Source: Adiantum capillus-veneris (taxonomy: Eukaryota > Streptophyta > Polypodiopsida > Polypodiales > Pteridaceae). Taken from it: a stretch of 64,000 nucleotides of DNA. The stretch's first letter is position 1, and each line of letters starts with the position of its first letter. The notes under the pieces were generated by a model. It was not told where the DNA came from and made no database searches. It saw only the letters and a list, made by a program, of their open reading frames with translations. The stretch spans positions 99,205,342 to 99,269,341 of the forward strand of contig CM043953.1 of the NCBI GenBank assembly GCA_014529385.2, in the 5' to 3' direction. The position numbers were made by a program, and so were the translations under genes. This document shows positions 35,008-47,513 of this stretch, piece by piece.

Positions 35008-38000
35008 ATGTCTACCCTAGATTCAAACGGAGCTTACACAAGCTTGGAGATCCCGACGATAGAGGAATATCCTCCCACAATGGATCTTCCAAACTTGCAA
35101 TTGATAAATACCCATCTTGTTGAGAGAGTTTGGATGATTGGTCATGAGAGTGAAGGACTATATAGATACATTGACGACAATGAGGTCAATCTTTATAGGT
35201 GCTCAGATCCATACCTAGAAGAGATAACGGATTACAAGCTCTTATATGTCTACACATACGGAGTTGACTGTCAATGGAGATCTATAGTTGTCGACAAGTA
35301 TGGACGAGAATACAGAGTTGTAGAAAGCACAAATCCACATACTGTACTAGAAAGAGGTGGATATTTGGTCAATGAAGGACCACAAATGCCTCCACCAAAC
35401 ACGAGAATTCCTATAGGAGTTCCAAGAGGAGAGCCACCAGGATTCCCTTCAAGAGCGATAATGAGAGAAGGATTCCCTTCAAGAGCGATAACGAGAGAAG
35501 GATTGGGAGAGTCTCTCGTTAGACTTGTAGACAATCGACGAGTTAGACCATCCCAAGTCCAGAAATGGGTAAACAGAAAATACTCCGGAGATAAAGATCC
35601 GAGAGATCACGTAGCGGCTTTTAGAAGAGTGATTAGAGCAAAGGAAGTTTCAGATTTTGCGACACAATTTGCGGGCTTTGGATTGACTCTAGAGGATGAT
35701 GCAGCTACATGGTTCGATTCGGTGGAAAAATGGGATTTTGAGACCCTAGATGAGATGTTTGAGGAGTTTATTGAAGAATTCTCGCCAAAAGGCATTGCTC
35801 ACAACACGGTCTCGCAAATCCATAGATTGAAATAGAAAGAGAATGAATCGGTACGCAAGGCATCATTACGGCTCAAGAGATATGTTAAGCTCTGTCCGAG
35901 AGCGGAATTACCTACGCAAGCACGACTGATGCTGATCTTTATCCAGGGAATGAGACATGCGGGCCTTCAAAAGGATCTGCATATGATAAGGAGGATGACG
36001 CTAAACGAGTTGATCAAAGAAGCTCTTTATCTAGTGGATAACTGTGAGGCATACAAAGAAAAGGACCTAAAGAGTCAAGGAGATGACACATCTTCTCAGC
36101 ACAGTGTTTCACAGATAAGTGAGTCCATTGACAAGCCAACGGCACCTATTGATCAAGAAAAGCTTATCGACGACTTGGTCAAGAGGTTGATTCCTCTTGT
36201 AAGGTCTGATTCGGGAGAGCCGGAGTGGTGTGAAATTGAGAGAAAATGGACGAACCATACGGGGGAAGAGTGCTATTATAGCATGGAAAATGCTAGGGAG
36301 AGGTATGTACAACCTGTTCCAGAAGCACCTACTCCACCTAGATACATTACGGGGAATGCGCCAAGACCAGTAGGAGTTTTAAGGCCACAGCTTGTCTTAG
36401 GACAATAACCTCCGCTGCCAGGTGCTAGAATGCCGGTAGACATGAGATACATGCCAATGATGGAAGCATCAAATAAACCAACGCCAGTACCAGCGACAAT
36501 GTGGTATAGCAACCAAAGTGAGTACTACCCTTCGGAGCAACAAAATGTGAGAGAAACACATGGAGTGGTGAGGCCAATACAACCTCCACCTCCTGGGTTT
36601 CAGTCGAAAGAAAGAAGGTATGAAATGGACGAAAGGACATTGCGATTCATTGCAAATAGAGGCTTATCTAGGTCAAAGCTTACTTATAGCCAAGAGGAAA
36701 TGCTAAAAGAATCTCCTCAACCAGAGACAGATTGTCACGAAAGTCGTGACAACCACTTGGTCAGACAATGTCCTCATACGGAGATCACTGAAGTAAATGC
36801 CTATTGTCTTGAGTGTGGCATCACTCACTTGATCCCCGATTGCCCGAAAAACCCAAACCAAATAAGGAAAATCACGACAAATGTATTAGGGATTGTTCAG
36901 CCCCCTAGTAGCTCAGAAAATGAAAATGTTGTACCAGTTCAAGTGGTTACGAGAGCACAATCTCAAAAGAAAGCTGATGAGAATCCAGAGACAAAGAACA
37001 TGGAAAGTGACATGAGTCCAAAGACAGATGATGGACCAAAGACAGATGCACCTAGTCAGAAAACTAAGAGCAAACGAAATAGTTGGAAAGCTAGAAAGAG
37101 TAGGATGAAAGCACACAGGGAACGAGAGCAAAAATCCCTAGCTGAGAAGCTTACCAAAGCTCAGGAGAAGATAAAACAACATGAGAAAAAGGAGGCACCT
37201 TCTCTTACACAGATGGTTAAACCTCTAGAAGAACCATCCACGGATGAGAAACCGAGAAGTGCTAGTTCAGGAGGATCTGTGTTGGCAGAGAAGGTTAATG
37301 AGATATTAGATACCCTCTTGAAAGCCTATGATGTGAGGCTCAAAAACAACCAAACCCAAGAACACAGGTGGATGACATATCCCGATGCAGAACTAGAAAA
37401 GCAAAGGTTTGAAATGTGCCAGAAAATGATTCAAACAGCCCAAGCTTTACTAGAACCACCAGTTGCAAAACCTGAGGATGTGATCCGTGTCATGCCTACA
37501 CAAGTAATCCCACCAAACCAGGAACTAAAAGAGCCAGATTCTAGTCATGAGCACATACCAAACCTCAAAGACCCAGCATTAGAAACAAGGATAGTACTGA
37601 ATACCATGGATAACTCTTTCGAGGGATTTCACCAAGCTATACCTGAGGATTGTAAAGAGGTAGATGGTCTTGACGAATTGTGGAAACAAGTCAGAGAGGC
37701 CAATGAAGCCGATGACCTAAGAAGACGAGTAGACAAGACTGGTGATGAACGAGGAGTGTTTCTACCACCAATAGAGGAATTTGAGACTGGATCTCAAATG
37801 GATCTAGACGTACAATCGTGTTGGGGGGACAAAGGATCTGTAAAATCTATGGATAGTCAACCCCATTCGCAAAGAACACTACCGTCCTACATGGGAGAGT
37901 ATGAGACCAAGTCAGATGTGGTTGCAGTCCCATCACAGAGACTGTCTCCCAACAAGGCCATCAATTCAAAGGGGCTAGTAGATATTCTATCTACCCCAGT

Positions 38001-39588
38001 CACCTGTACAATAATGTTAGCCAAGTTGCTCAGAATAAGACCAAACATGTGGGCTAATGTGGGTAAATGTCTAGAGAAACTTGGTGTAAAAACCCCAATG
38101 ACTCAAATCGAGGAAGGCATCAAAGAGCTTGAAATGCCTCAACTAAATACTAGGCCAGTGCCATTAAACAAGGTAGGCGAGTATTACGAGGGAGAAGATG
38201 GAAACACCACCCTTCCTGTGGAATTCAATAATGTAAAAACCATGGCAATCCTTGACAGTGGAGCTGGTGTGGCCATTGCAACCAAAGAGGTATGGAAAAA
38301 ATGGAGACAACTTGCCTTGATATCCACACGAATGACCCTGCAGCTTGCAGACGAACACAAGGAAAAGCCCCTAGGACTGCTAAAAAAAGTACTTGTTACT
38401 TCTTGTGGCATTGAATATGAACACACTTTTGCTGTTGTTGACTTTGGCAAGAAGAACAACTATGACATCATTCTGGGAAGATCATTCATGCGACAATTGA
38501 AAATGGTCCAAGATTGGGGTTATGACCATATATACCTGAGACATATGGAAACCATAACAAAGATAAACTTGAGGGACCATAGCTATAAGGATGTGACGAG
38601 AACACCAGTTGAGGAGTTTGATTCCGCCACAGTTGCAAGATCAGAACTTCCAGCTTGGTTAGGTAAGCCTAAAGATTTGTGGATGTGTGGAGCTTCACAA
38701 TGTGATAGCTTGAATCGTGAGGAATGTATCCTAGAGCGTGTTATAGAGGATATGGACTATATCCCAGAACCATTTCGTGAAGAAGAGTTAGAGCCTTTTG
38801 GATGGGAACACATCTTGGCTACTCTGTACGTGTGTGCCGTGGAGGATGCTCCCACAACAAAGTTTTGTGATGAAAATGGCTATGATGTCGTTCCTTATTT
38901 TGCAGTGAGTGTAATCCAAGAAAATGAAGATAACCAGACATCAACAAGCTCTCGAAATAAGGAGCACACACAAAAATGTGGAGAATCAAAAGATGAAGAA
39001 GACAACGAGTTCTATGACTCTGTAGAACACTTCGAGCTTCAAGAAGATCAACGACCCAGGAATCAACGTCATCACTACACGAATAAAGTGCATCAAAAGT
39101 GGATTCCAAAGTCCTCTGTAAAGACACAGCCACCACAAGCATCCTCATACATGGCTCCTAATAAGGATGCAAAGACTCAGCTAGGAGGAATACGACCAGA
39201 GCAACGAGCTAACAATGCTCTAATCAATGGGCTAGAAAAGTCCTCCAAGAAACTACCACCCACGAGCAAACACACAGTAACTTTCCACTACCAGCCAAAA
39301 AATCAAGGGAAAGTACAAGAAGTCAACCTTGCTAAGGATAGTAGCGATAGTGATGAATCTTACGACATCCCCTATCATCAACTCAGGCCATCACTATCAC
39401 CAACCCCTTCAACAACAACCATGACAGGTCAAAAGAACAGGACAACAAGTCAAAGCCAAAAAGCTCGACAAATCTGGATACCAAAAAGCCAGATCGGCCA
39501 AAAACAGATATGGATCAAGAAGACAAAGATCTCTAATGACAAATCACAAGATCCAACACCAAAGCAGAAACAAGGAAAGCGTGCATGA
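35008..39588 (+). pseudogene. Element B gag-protease polyprotein, two in-frame stops
   Basis: One frame of about 1520 codons starts at ATG 35008 (MSTLDSNGAYTSLEIPTIEE) and is interrupted only by TAG at 35833-35835 and TAA at 36406-36408. Both sit where related copies suggest Gln. Order: leader domain; gag core (VNRKYSGDKDPRDHVAAFRR, GFGLTLEDDAATWFDSV, then ESVRKASLRLKRY and FIQGMRHAG); a CCHC-like knuckle CLECGITHLIPDC about 125 residues after Met 36430; a Lys/Glu-rich coiled region; an aspartic protease with catalytic LDSGAG at about residue 609 of that segment and YDIILGRSFMRQL about 70 residues later; then an acidic tail leading into W-x-P-K repeats. Catalytic D-S-G is intact. No polymerase domain follows, unlike normal gypsy elements. 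Confidence 0.86.
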
Positions 39589-39935
39589 ACGGGTAAAATA
39601 TCACAAAGTCGCAAGCTTTCACAACTCAGGTTTGGGCTCCAAAGAAGTTGATTCAAGCACAAAAAAGTCAGGAATTCATTTGGATTCCAAAACAACCACA
39701 GTATCAACTTTCAAAGCCTAAATCCCGTCCTCAACCAAGCGTACAAGGGCTGAAGCAAAGACCACTGTCGACTCACACAACAAAAAGGTGGATCCCAAAG
39801 AAGTCTCTTCAAACACAAACGAAGCACGGGCAAGTATGGGTTCCCAAACGAGAGTCAGCAACAAAACAGCCAATAATCGCAAAGAACTGGGTCCCAAAGA
39901 AGAACAACAAAACTGTTGTCAGTGCATCGTCGCTT
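39090..39935 (+). repeat. W-[IVA]-P-K motif array, element B
   Basis: The end of the polyprotein holds QKWIPKS, QIWIPKS and QIWIKKT. After the stop at 39586-39588 the array continues in another frame with QVWAPKK, FIWIPKQ, KRWIPKK, QVWVPKR and KNWVPKK, separated by 10-35 residues of Lys/Gln/Ser-rich sequence. One frameshift therefore splits a run of about eight motifs. Similar tryptophan-Pro-Lys motifs occur in element D (44358-45065). Function unknown. The basic, aromatic pattern would suit nucleic-acid or protein binding. Confidence 0.8.
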
Positions 39936-39974
39936 GAATTCTTACAATTCTTCCTACGATTACAGTACAGTTAG

Positions 39975-41525
39975 AAGAGAGCAAGTCGCTTCAATCAAGC
40001 AACGATACAGGAGCTTCAAAGACCATTACATTGCTTAGAATAGGAAGCCTCGCCAACAAATGCCAATAAGCAAATTGCTTATACCCACATCTTGCACAAC
40101 ATAAATCTTTTCCATGCATTGACTGTGTATGCATAATAGGGCTACATTACAAGGCCTGCATAGGCACAACTTTTAATTGCCCAAGCACAACACATACCCT
40201 TTGCGATACCCTGTCGTAAAGGATGACTCCAAATAGGAAGGGGGGAGGCATTCTGAATGCGGACCTAACATTATGACTATTAGAGGGCAATGTTTTGTGA
40301 GATGCATTGAATTTTTGCGTTTTATTGTGATAAATTTTTTGATGAAATTTAGAGTATATGCCCTCATAGTAGTGTTACAGAGGAGTATGGGGACAAAATC
40401 CATATATGAGCCCCTAGGGACATGTGTATAGTGTACATAGCATTTAAATTTCTATTTGAATGATTTTTCTTTTGTTGAGTTGTTTTAAGATTTTCTTTGT
40501 TTATTATTAAGAAAAAATTTAAAAAATCCATAATCCACATGAAGAAAAGACTGACGAGAGGCCTCAGCACTACAAAGAGAAGAAGGTATAGGAAAACGAT
40601 GAAACTTCACAAAGTATGTCTCAGCAGCCACTACAATAGCCGAAGAACTTGTCACAAAGCAGTGTCAAACATGCAACCGACAAGTCATCAAAGTCAGAGT
40701 CGAGTAGCTAAGCCACAAAATGAGTGAGTTATTAGTCCTAAAGCTTCAAGTAATATTCTCTGTGGTCTAAGCGTCTTATCTATTCTAGGTACTACTCAAG
40801 CTGGAAGAGTTGAGCATATGTACGTTGTGTCGCTCATGCTGGTATAGGTGAGCAAAAGAGTCAAAGTCTAAGTACTTAAGTCTGGTGAAGTGAAGGAGAA
40901 GGTTCAAAAGACACTCACGTACTGAGTACAGTGAGATACGAGTGGAGAAACTTCTACATCAAAAACCCTTCTTGGAAAGGTGGAAGATATTGAGACATCT
41001 TTTGATGTCACATGTGCTACATTTATTCCTCGAAACACCCATCATCTCCTTCTTTCACATTGCATGCTTTTGTTGAAAAATTTCTCATATGCATATAGAG
41101 TGTCCCATAATTGGCACTTGCATCAGGCACTCTTTCCGTGTTTCACCCAAGCACTCACCTTTCATGAACATGTACTTCATGTTCAACAGCTCAACTCCAA
41201 TAAGAATGTATACCAAAGGCATTTTTTTCCCGCCGTGTATTTTCCCTTTGGTCATCCAAGTTTTAGACCCTAATCTAAGGACACCTATCACCATCCTCTT
41301 GTACATATTCCTTCTACATCAACAATAAGGAAATGCTACTCAAATCAATTGACAAATGAATTGGAGCACCAATTTCAGATCACAGCATACTTCTCCTCAA
41401 TGGCGAGTCGAAGAATGGCCTACAATGACACAGATGCAGACAACACTAACAACATGATTGCACAGGAACAAAGAAGTCCCCAATGAAGAATAGCAGACAT
41501 AAGGGTAATCAGAGGACCTCAAAAG
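39975..41525. other. Element B interior without identified genes
   Basis: No family recognised on either strand. On the minus strand 41085-41306 has an open frame with coding-like composition (LVYILIGVELLNMKYMFMKG) that could be a second captured fragment, but it cannot be assigned. Confidence 0.5.
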
Positions 41526-42061
<536 letters not shown>

Positions 42062-42112
42062 AAAGACCACATCGCCATCGACAACCAGGTCATGTCAGGG
42101 ACGAGATGAACG

Positions 42113-42125
42113 CGGAAGGGGGGAA
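42113..42125 (+). other. Element B polypurine tract
   Basis: GGAAGGGGGGAA directly before the 3' LTR at 42126. Confidence 0.85.
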
Positions 42126-43084
42126 TGTTGACCGTTGGGTCAACAACACAACATAACTCAAGTTTCGTACCAAAGTCTTATCTTTTGCGAGTTATGAAAT
42201 GCTGCAGATTATGGCTATAAATGTCATTTGTAATGAGTAGTTATTCTAGTTTTAGAAGCCGGGGTGCAATGGCACTTCCAGATTGTAAATACAAAGCCAT
42301 TTGACCCTTTCAACCCCATTTTTGGTTAAACCTAAGGTAGCCTTAGTATATAAGGTACCTAGGTCATTTTGTAAAGGAGGACTTTTAATCATAATCAAAA
42401 CTTAGCGCTGCCGTCTACTGTGTGTGAGAGAGAAAGAGAGTGAGCGTGAGCTTTATCCTCTCGCTACACCCGGCTCGCTCAACACATTGGAGATCCGACT
42501 GCACCATTGCTGTAGGCTCGAGGAGAGCTACGCAACAATGCCAAGCATTCCACGCGAGACGAAGCGCACACGCCGACGCATCTACGAGCTATTTGTGGCC
42601 GTAAGTGTATCAAACGATGTCTGTTTTTTGCATGCTAGTAGTCTATAGAATCGTGGCGACATAAGCTACGCATAGGTACTCATAAATTTTAGTTTCGGGC
42701 ACTTTCAAAATTTTGTTCTGTCATCCTATGCGTTTTCCGCAGATGGGTTTAGAGTGAGGGTTTTGAGTGTAGAATCTTAGGGACAGGTGTATCCTAGTGA
42801 GGGGATGGTGTTCCTTAAGTTTCGTATGAATCTGGCATGATTTGGTGAGTTACCTTCCGTATGTGTGTATGTGGCTAGGTGGTGTAGTTGAGAGCAGTGA
42901 GGTTCTTGATTGTGGTTTAGTTGGCCTTCCAGAGTGTTGTATGTGTAGGATGGTCTCAGCCTGACAAGCTAAAGAGATTTCCTCCGTGTGCCTATCGTGT
43001 CATCTGTGTCCTCGATTGACATTATGTTGATCTAAGTAGTGTTTGCATGCACTTCATGGGTGTGTGAGTCGCTCCTCGCCAACA
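42126..43084 (+). repeat. Element B 3' LTR
   Basis: 959 bp, few differences from the 5' LTR. Followed by ATAAT. Confidence 0.95.
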
Positions 43085-43089
43085 ATAAT

Positions 43090-44357
43090 ACTTAACCTAA
43101 AGGTCAATAGGGACTAAGCGCACTAGAAAGCCCTAGTACATTGCACACAATGCTGCCTAAATCGGATTAAGAACCTAAGTAACCATAGATTATTAGGAAG
43201 GCATTCCCCATGGTATTAAGAGAAGATCTCTAACGCCTAGCTTGGTTAAACTAGCTTAGTCGAACTGCTTGATTTTTAACCTAGACAAGTGATTGTGACA
43301 AAAAATTATATTTAATTTAATGTTTGATACTAAGCAAATGCGCTGAATATTACGCTACCAATCACAATTAAAGCAGACAAACATGGATGTAAAAGAGATA
43401 AGGGGCAATGCTAAATGGACAAGAAACACCTGTTTAATGTTTGATACTAAGCAAATGCGCTGAATATTATGCTACCAATCACAATTAAAGCAGACAAACA
43501 TGGATGTAAAAGAGATAAGGGGCAATGCTAAATGGACAAGAAACACCTGTTTGTGTTGATGGTCGCGCTTGATTTGAAGTGTGAACGAGAGAAAGATTCC
43601 ATGAAGGTCCAAATCCTAACAATAGCAATTGTTCTTGTACACACTATGAAACACAAACAATACCTCTAGGAGGCACATCAGTGGGAAGAAGGAACTTTGA
43701 TAATCACTAAACTCTAAAAAAGAAACACTCCTATCGTACTAATCCTACCTACCCTCCATCACTCGAGTGATGAGGATCAAAGGTGTTTGATGACATAGGT
43801 TTTTGTTTCAGTGTACCGGATGTGAATGTGTAGGTCTGGGTCCATGTTTTAACTTTTATTGTGCATACTCCTTTGGTAATTGCTCTTGCTCTTTAATTTT
43901 TTTCTTTTTTGTGAGTATAAGGCTTTATATATACATTCCCTAAGATTGGTGATTGAGAGGTCAGGGAAAGAAGGGTAAGAGGAAAATAATTCAATAGGCT
44001 GACGTAAATGAAGACTTCCCCCCTTCCTTGGGTAGGTCATACTGTTTGAAATGTGCTCGTCACCCTTTGAAACCAATTGTTCCAGTTGGTAATAGATAAG
44101 GATTTTTGCCAGTAGTTTTCTATTACCTTAGGTGCCTCATCGAGTTGCAAGGGTGGTAAGGTACTCTCCCAGGATCAAACTTGAAGTGGTTCATCAGGTG
44201 ATTCTTGAACATTGAGAGGTGTAAATTCCTTTGTAGCTTTATGGAGGTCCACTATGGAGGCTGTGGAGAAACTTTTACCTCTATGGATGCATTACATGAG
44301 GAGCTAGAAGCTTCATGGGACCCCCCCTTCCTCAGCTAGGGGAACAAATTGTCCTTT
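43090..44357 (-). other. Element D non-coding part downstream of its coding region
   Basis: No recognisable domain. It includes a 117-bp tandem duplication and a pyrimidine/AT-rich stretch. A 75-codon minus frame at 43849-44076 has no family. Confidence 0.55.
43318..43551. repeat. 117-bp tandem duplication
   Basis: TGTTTGATACTAAGCAAATG starts at 43321 and again at 43438. The two 117-bp copies differ at one base (TTACGC vs TTATGC), so the duplication is recent relative to the element. Confidence 0.96.
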
Positions 44358-45065
44358 CTATGGTACCCAAACTAGCTCTAGAGCGGGTGTGTAGCATTCT
44401 GTGATTTTTTTCTTTCCATGATCCTCAATTTGTTTTGGAGCTACAGGATTGGGCGCACATAGGTCAGATGACAGATAAGAGCACAATTTACGTTTTGGCA
44501 CCCAGATTTGATCATTTCCTTCATAGTAGCCTTGGGCTTCCAATAGTTTTTTGGGAATCCACCACCACGTTTCCTTACATTTCTTAGAGCGAGTGGGACG
44601 TTTCTTACAATGCTTCTGTTTTTTAGCACTAGCTATGGTCGCTAAAGAATCTTTAGGGACCCACTTGTATGTTTTCTTCGTTATATTAGGATGAGTCTTG
44701 TCAGAAGCTATATGCCGTGCTTCTAGCATATTTAAGGGTACGAGTGGTGGCATTTCATCCCCCTTAGGTGTTACCCAGGTTGTCCCCCTATTTCCCCAAG
44801 TGTCTATGGTTGTTTCTAGGTGGACCCAATCCACATTGTCCGACTCAGTCATCCCAGGTAGTACGTCCATATAAGGAGAATCTTCCCCAGCATCAGTGTC
44901 CGCTTTACACGTGTAACAATACTGCAATGGGGCCGAGTGAACTGTGGTGTGAGATCTATGATCAATTATAAACCTATTTCCTAGAGGATGTGCTCGACCA
45001 TACCAGATCCACTCGAATGACAGAATCTTGGAACTGCAAGTAGACATGGTTTTTAGACCAGTCAT
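44358..45065 (-). pseudogene. Element D region with W-x-P-K motifs
   Basis: A 235-codon minus-strand frame downstream of the protease. It contains YKWVPKDS, WWWIPKKL, QIWVPKRK and ends LVWVP before a stop, with Lys/Arg-rich spacers (KKQKHCKKRPTRSKKCKE). The layout parallels the end of B. The N-terminal half (WGNRGTTWVTPKGDEMPPLV) has no recognised domain. It stands where an autonomous gypsy element would have reverse transcriptase. Confidence 0.65.
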
Positions 45066-45192
45066 GCACCATTTTTGCTTCCCTCATGAAAGGACGTCCT
45101 AAGATCATCTCCGATGTCCTAGTGTGCTTGGAGAAATCCATAACAATGAAGGTAATTCTTATTTTATGTCAAAAGACCTTGATCTTGAGATC

Positions 45193-45849
45193 TTATAGCA
45201 TCCCAATAGGTTTAACGATAGAGCCATTGGCCATCTTCACTACTATGGCTGTGGTCGCAACGTGAGGTCTTCCCATAGTTTTCCAACAATTTTTAGTCAC
45301 AATGCTAACCCCAGCTCCACCATTAAGGATTCCCTTCACAGTTAATCCCTTAGTAGTGATTGGTATGGTCGCATTGGATTCATCACCCTCAAAGTATTGT
45401 CCCAACTTGTTAACAGGTATTTCTATAACAAGGTTCTCATCTAGGTTGGGTTGTGGATTTAAGTGTTCCTCCTTTATTGGCATCTCCCCAGCTCCATCCA
45501 TCTGTGAAAATTGTGGTAGCCCAAACTTCAATTCTCCATTGAGGAAGGCTCAAAGAGTTGAGACTAGCTCAGAGTCTTTATATAGTTTGGACATGATGGT
45601 GGTTCTAACTTCTGAAGACATGAAATCCATCAATTTGGCAATGTTTAACGGCACCTTTTGGGCTTCAGTCCCTTGAAGTGGGGAAGATGGGATCTCCATT
45701 TCTTCGATAGGATCAGGTAGTCCCTGTGTAAACATTCTTTCCATCAAGAAGTGAGTACGTCCACTTTCCCATGACTTTAAGTCACTTTCTTCTTGGATCA
45801 CACTAGGTATGGTTAAGGGTCTATAGACTTGGTGAGGTTGTTGTTGCAT
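45193..45849 (-). pseudogene. Element D aspartic protease, catalytic residues lost
   Basis: The minus strand reads VNKLGQYFEGDESNATIP, then GILNGGAGVSIVTKNCW, parallel to the protease of B (LNKVGEYYEGEDGN...AILDSGAGVAIATKEVW). The catalytic Asp-Ser-Gly is Asn-Gly-Gly here, which should abolish proteolysis. The frame stops after KPIGML. The upstream part (45849-45550) is a separate frame with a connector of unknown function (VPLNIAKLMDFMSSEVRTTI). Confidence 0.78.
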
Positions 45850-45876
45850 AGGGAAACCTGTGTCTGTAATTTGGAT

Positions 45877-47493
45877 CTACCTAGGTGCTGGCTCTAGATC
45901 CCTTTGGGTATCTTCTACCAAACTCCTTAATTGTTGGACTTGATCGATCTCCTCTGTAGGGTTTGGATAGGTTGCTATCTTCTTCTTGGATCTTGGCCAT
46001 TGTGGCTCATGAAGATCTTCCTTGTTGGTTTCTATCTTAGTGGTCGTTTTGGTCTCCATGGTTTCACCTGAATTAGAATCCTCTTCAGCGTCATTCATAT
46101 ATACGGGGTCGTTACCAGTCCCTATGTTGGTCTTTGAACTGGGGTCTGACTTTGCTGCTTTTTGAGATATCTTCCTTCGTGTTTTCTTCTTTTTCTGAGA
46201 TTGGGAAATTGATGTCGTGTCTCTTTCCTCAAGAATATAATTTTGTTTTTGGAGCATCGATCGTTTGAGTACGTTTACTGGTACCACATGTGTACTTTGT
46301 GATGGCTTCTCGGTAACCTCAATCAAGTTTGATGGCGTGATCTTCGGTGCATTTGGATTATTTGGACATTGGGCAATCAAATGATCTATGCCACATCGAT
46401 TACACATGAGTATCGGCATTGTAGACGTGCTTGCTTGATTGGTTTGCATTAGTGTGGCGTTCTTTTGTAGCCTAATAGGACACTTGGCCACACGATGTGG
46501 ACCTCCACACTCATAGCATTGAAGATGTGGTCTCTTAGAAGTGTAATTGATATTTTGGCCTCTTGCAGCAAGAGAAGCTACTTGATAGACAGGTTTGACT
46601 TGTCCCCAATAGTCCTCCATGTAGTATTGTGGACTTTCTTCAAGCGCATCCATCCCATAGGCAATATTAGGGTCCATATCTTCCTCACAGCCTTCCAAAC
46701 AAGAAATGGATGACTCACAACCCACTTGATTCATAGAAGTGATTCTTGGATATGGTGGTTGCGGTCCTAGCACTGGAGGTGGTAAGGGTGTTGTTTGAAC
46801 AACATTTTGGGCCCTAGGGACCATATGTTGTGATGTTTGTTCAAGAGGTGGGGCCGGCATCAATGCAAGCACTCGAGGTGTATCTATCCATGGTAAGGTT
46901 GGTCTATTGGCCATCGCGTGCTTAAATACTATGCAATCCTTATCTTGATGACCATACCTCCCACAGGTATTGCAGTTCCCATTGAATTTTACTCTAAAAG
47001 TAGGGCATTCACTGGTACTATGCGGTCCATAGCATACTGAGCACTCCCTTCTTGGATACATATGATTGTTTTGCGGAGCACGTCTGTCTCTAAGACTCTC
47101 TTGAATGGCCTTGGTGAGATCTGCTAAAGTCATCTCAGATATCTTTGGCTCCTTAGCAATAGGCTTTAGGGTCATTGGCTGATGCCCCGATGCTTGTGAG
47201 CTAATAGATTTAGGCTCAACAGACACTCTTTCTCCTTGAATCATTAAATTATCCTCCAATTGGATCGCATTGGTGGTGATTGTTTCCCAAGTGGTGATAC
47301 CTCTAATGACTAGGCCATTGTAGATATCCTCATGTCGTAATCCCCTAATTCTATCAAGAAATTGGTTATTATTGAAGTGCTCATTTGGATTACAACGAGA
47401 ATTCAAATGCTTCAAGCGACTAACAAAGTCTCTCACCGACTCTCCTTCCTCTCGTTGGACTTTCTGGAGTTGAGAGGCTACACCCCAAAGCAC
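45877..47493 (-). pseudogene. Element D gag, C-terminal part with four zinc knuckles
   Basis: A 538-codon open frame. It begins within gag (VQREEGESVRDFVSRLKHLN, FLDRIRGLRHEDIYNGL), as in B and C. Zinc knuckles follow in order: CSVCYGPHSTSEC, CNTCGRYGHQDKDC (canonical C-x2-C-x4-H-x4-C), CYECGGPHRVAKC and CNRCGIDHLIAQC (both C-x2-C-x3-H-x4-C). The last aligns with the single knuckle of B, including the following CPNNP. The C-terminal third is Lys/Ser/Thr-rich. Knuckles bind genomic RNA during packaging, and four is more than usual. A frameshift at 47500 separates it from the N-terminal part. Confidence 0.83.
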
Positions 47494-47513
47494 TCCCTCT
47501 CATATGTATTCTT

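Noticed and set aside
35833-35835. Programmed TAG readthrough between gag and the rest in element B
   Set aside because: The stop falls inside the gag core, not at a gag-pol border, and the homologous position in C is a sense codon.
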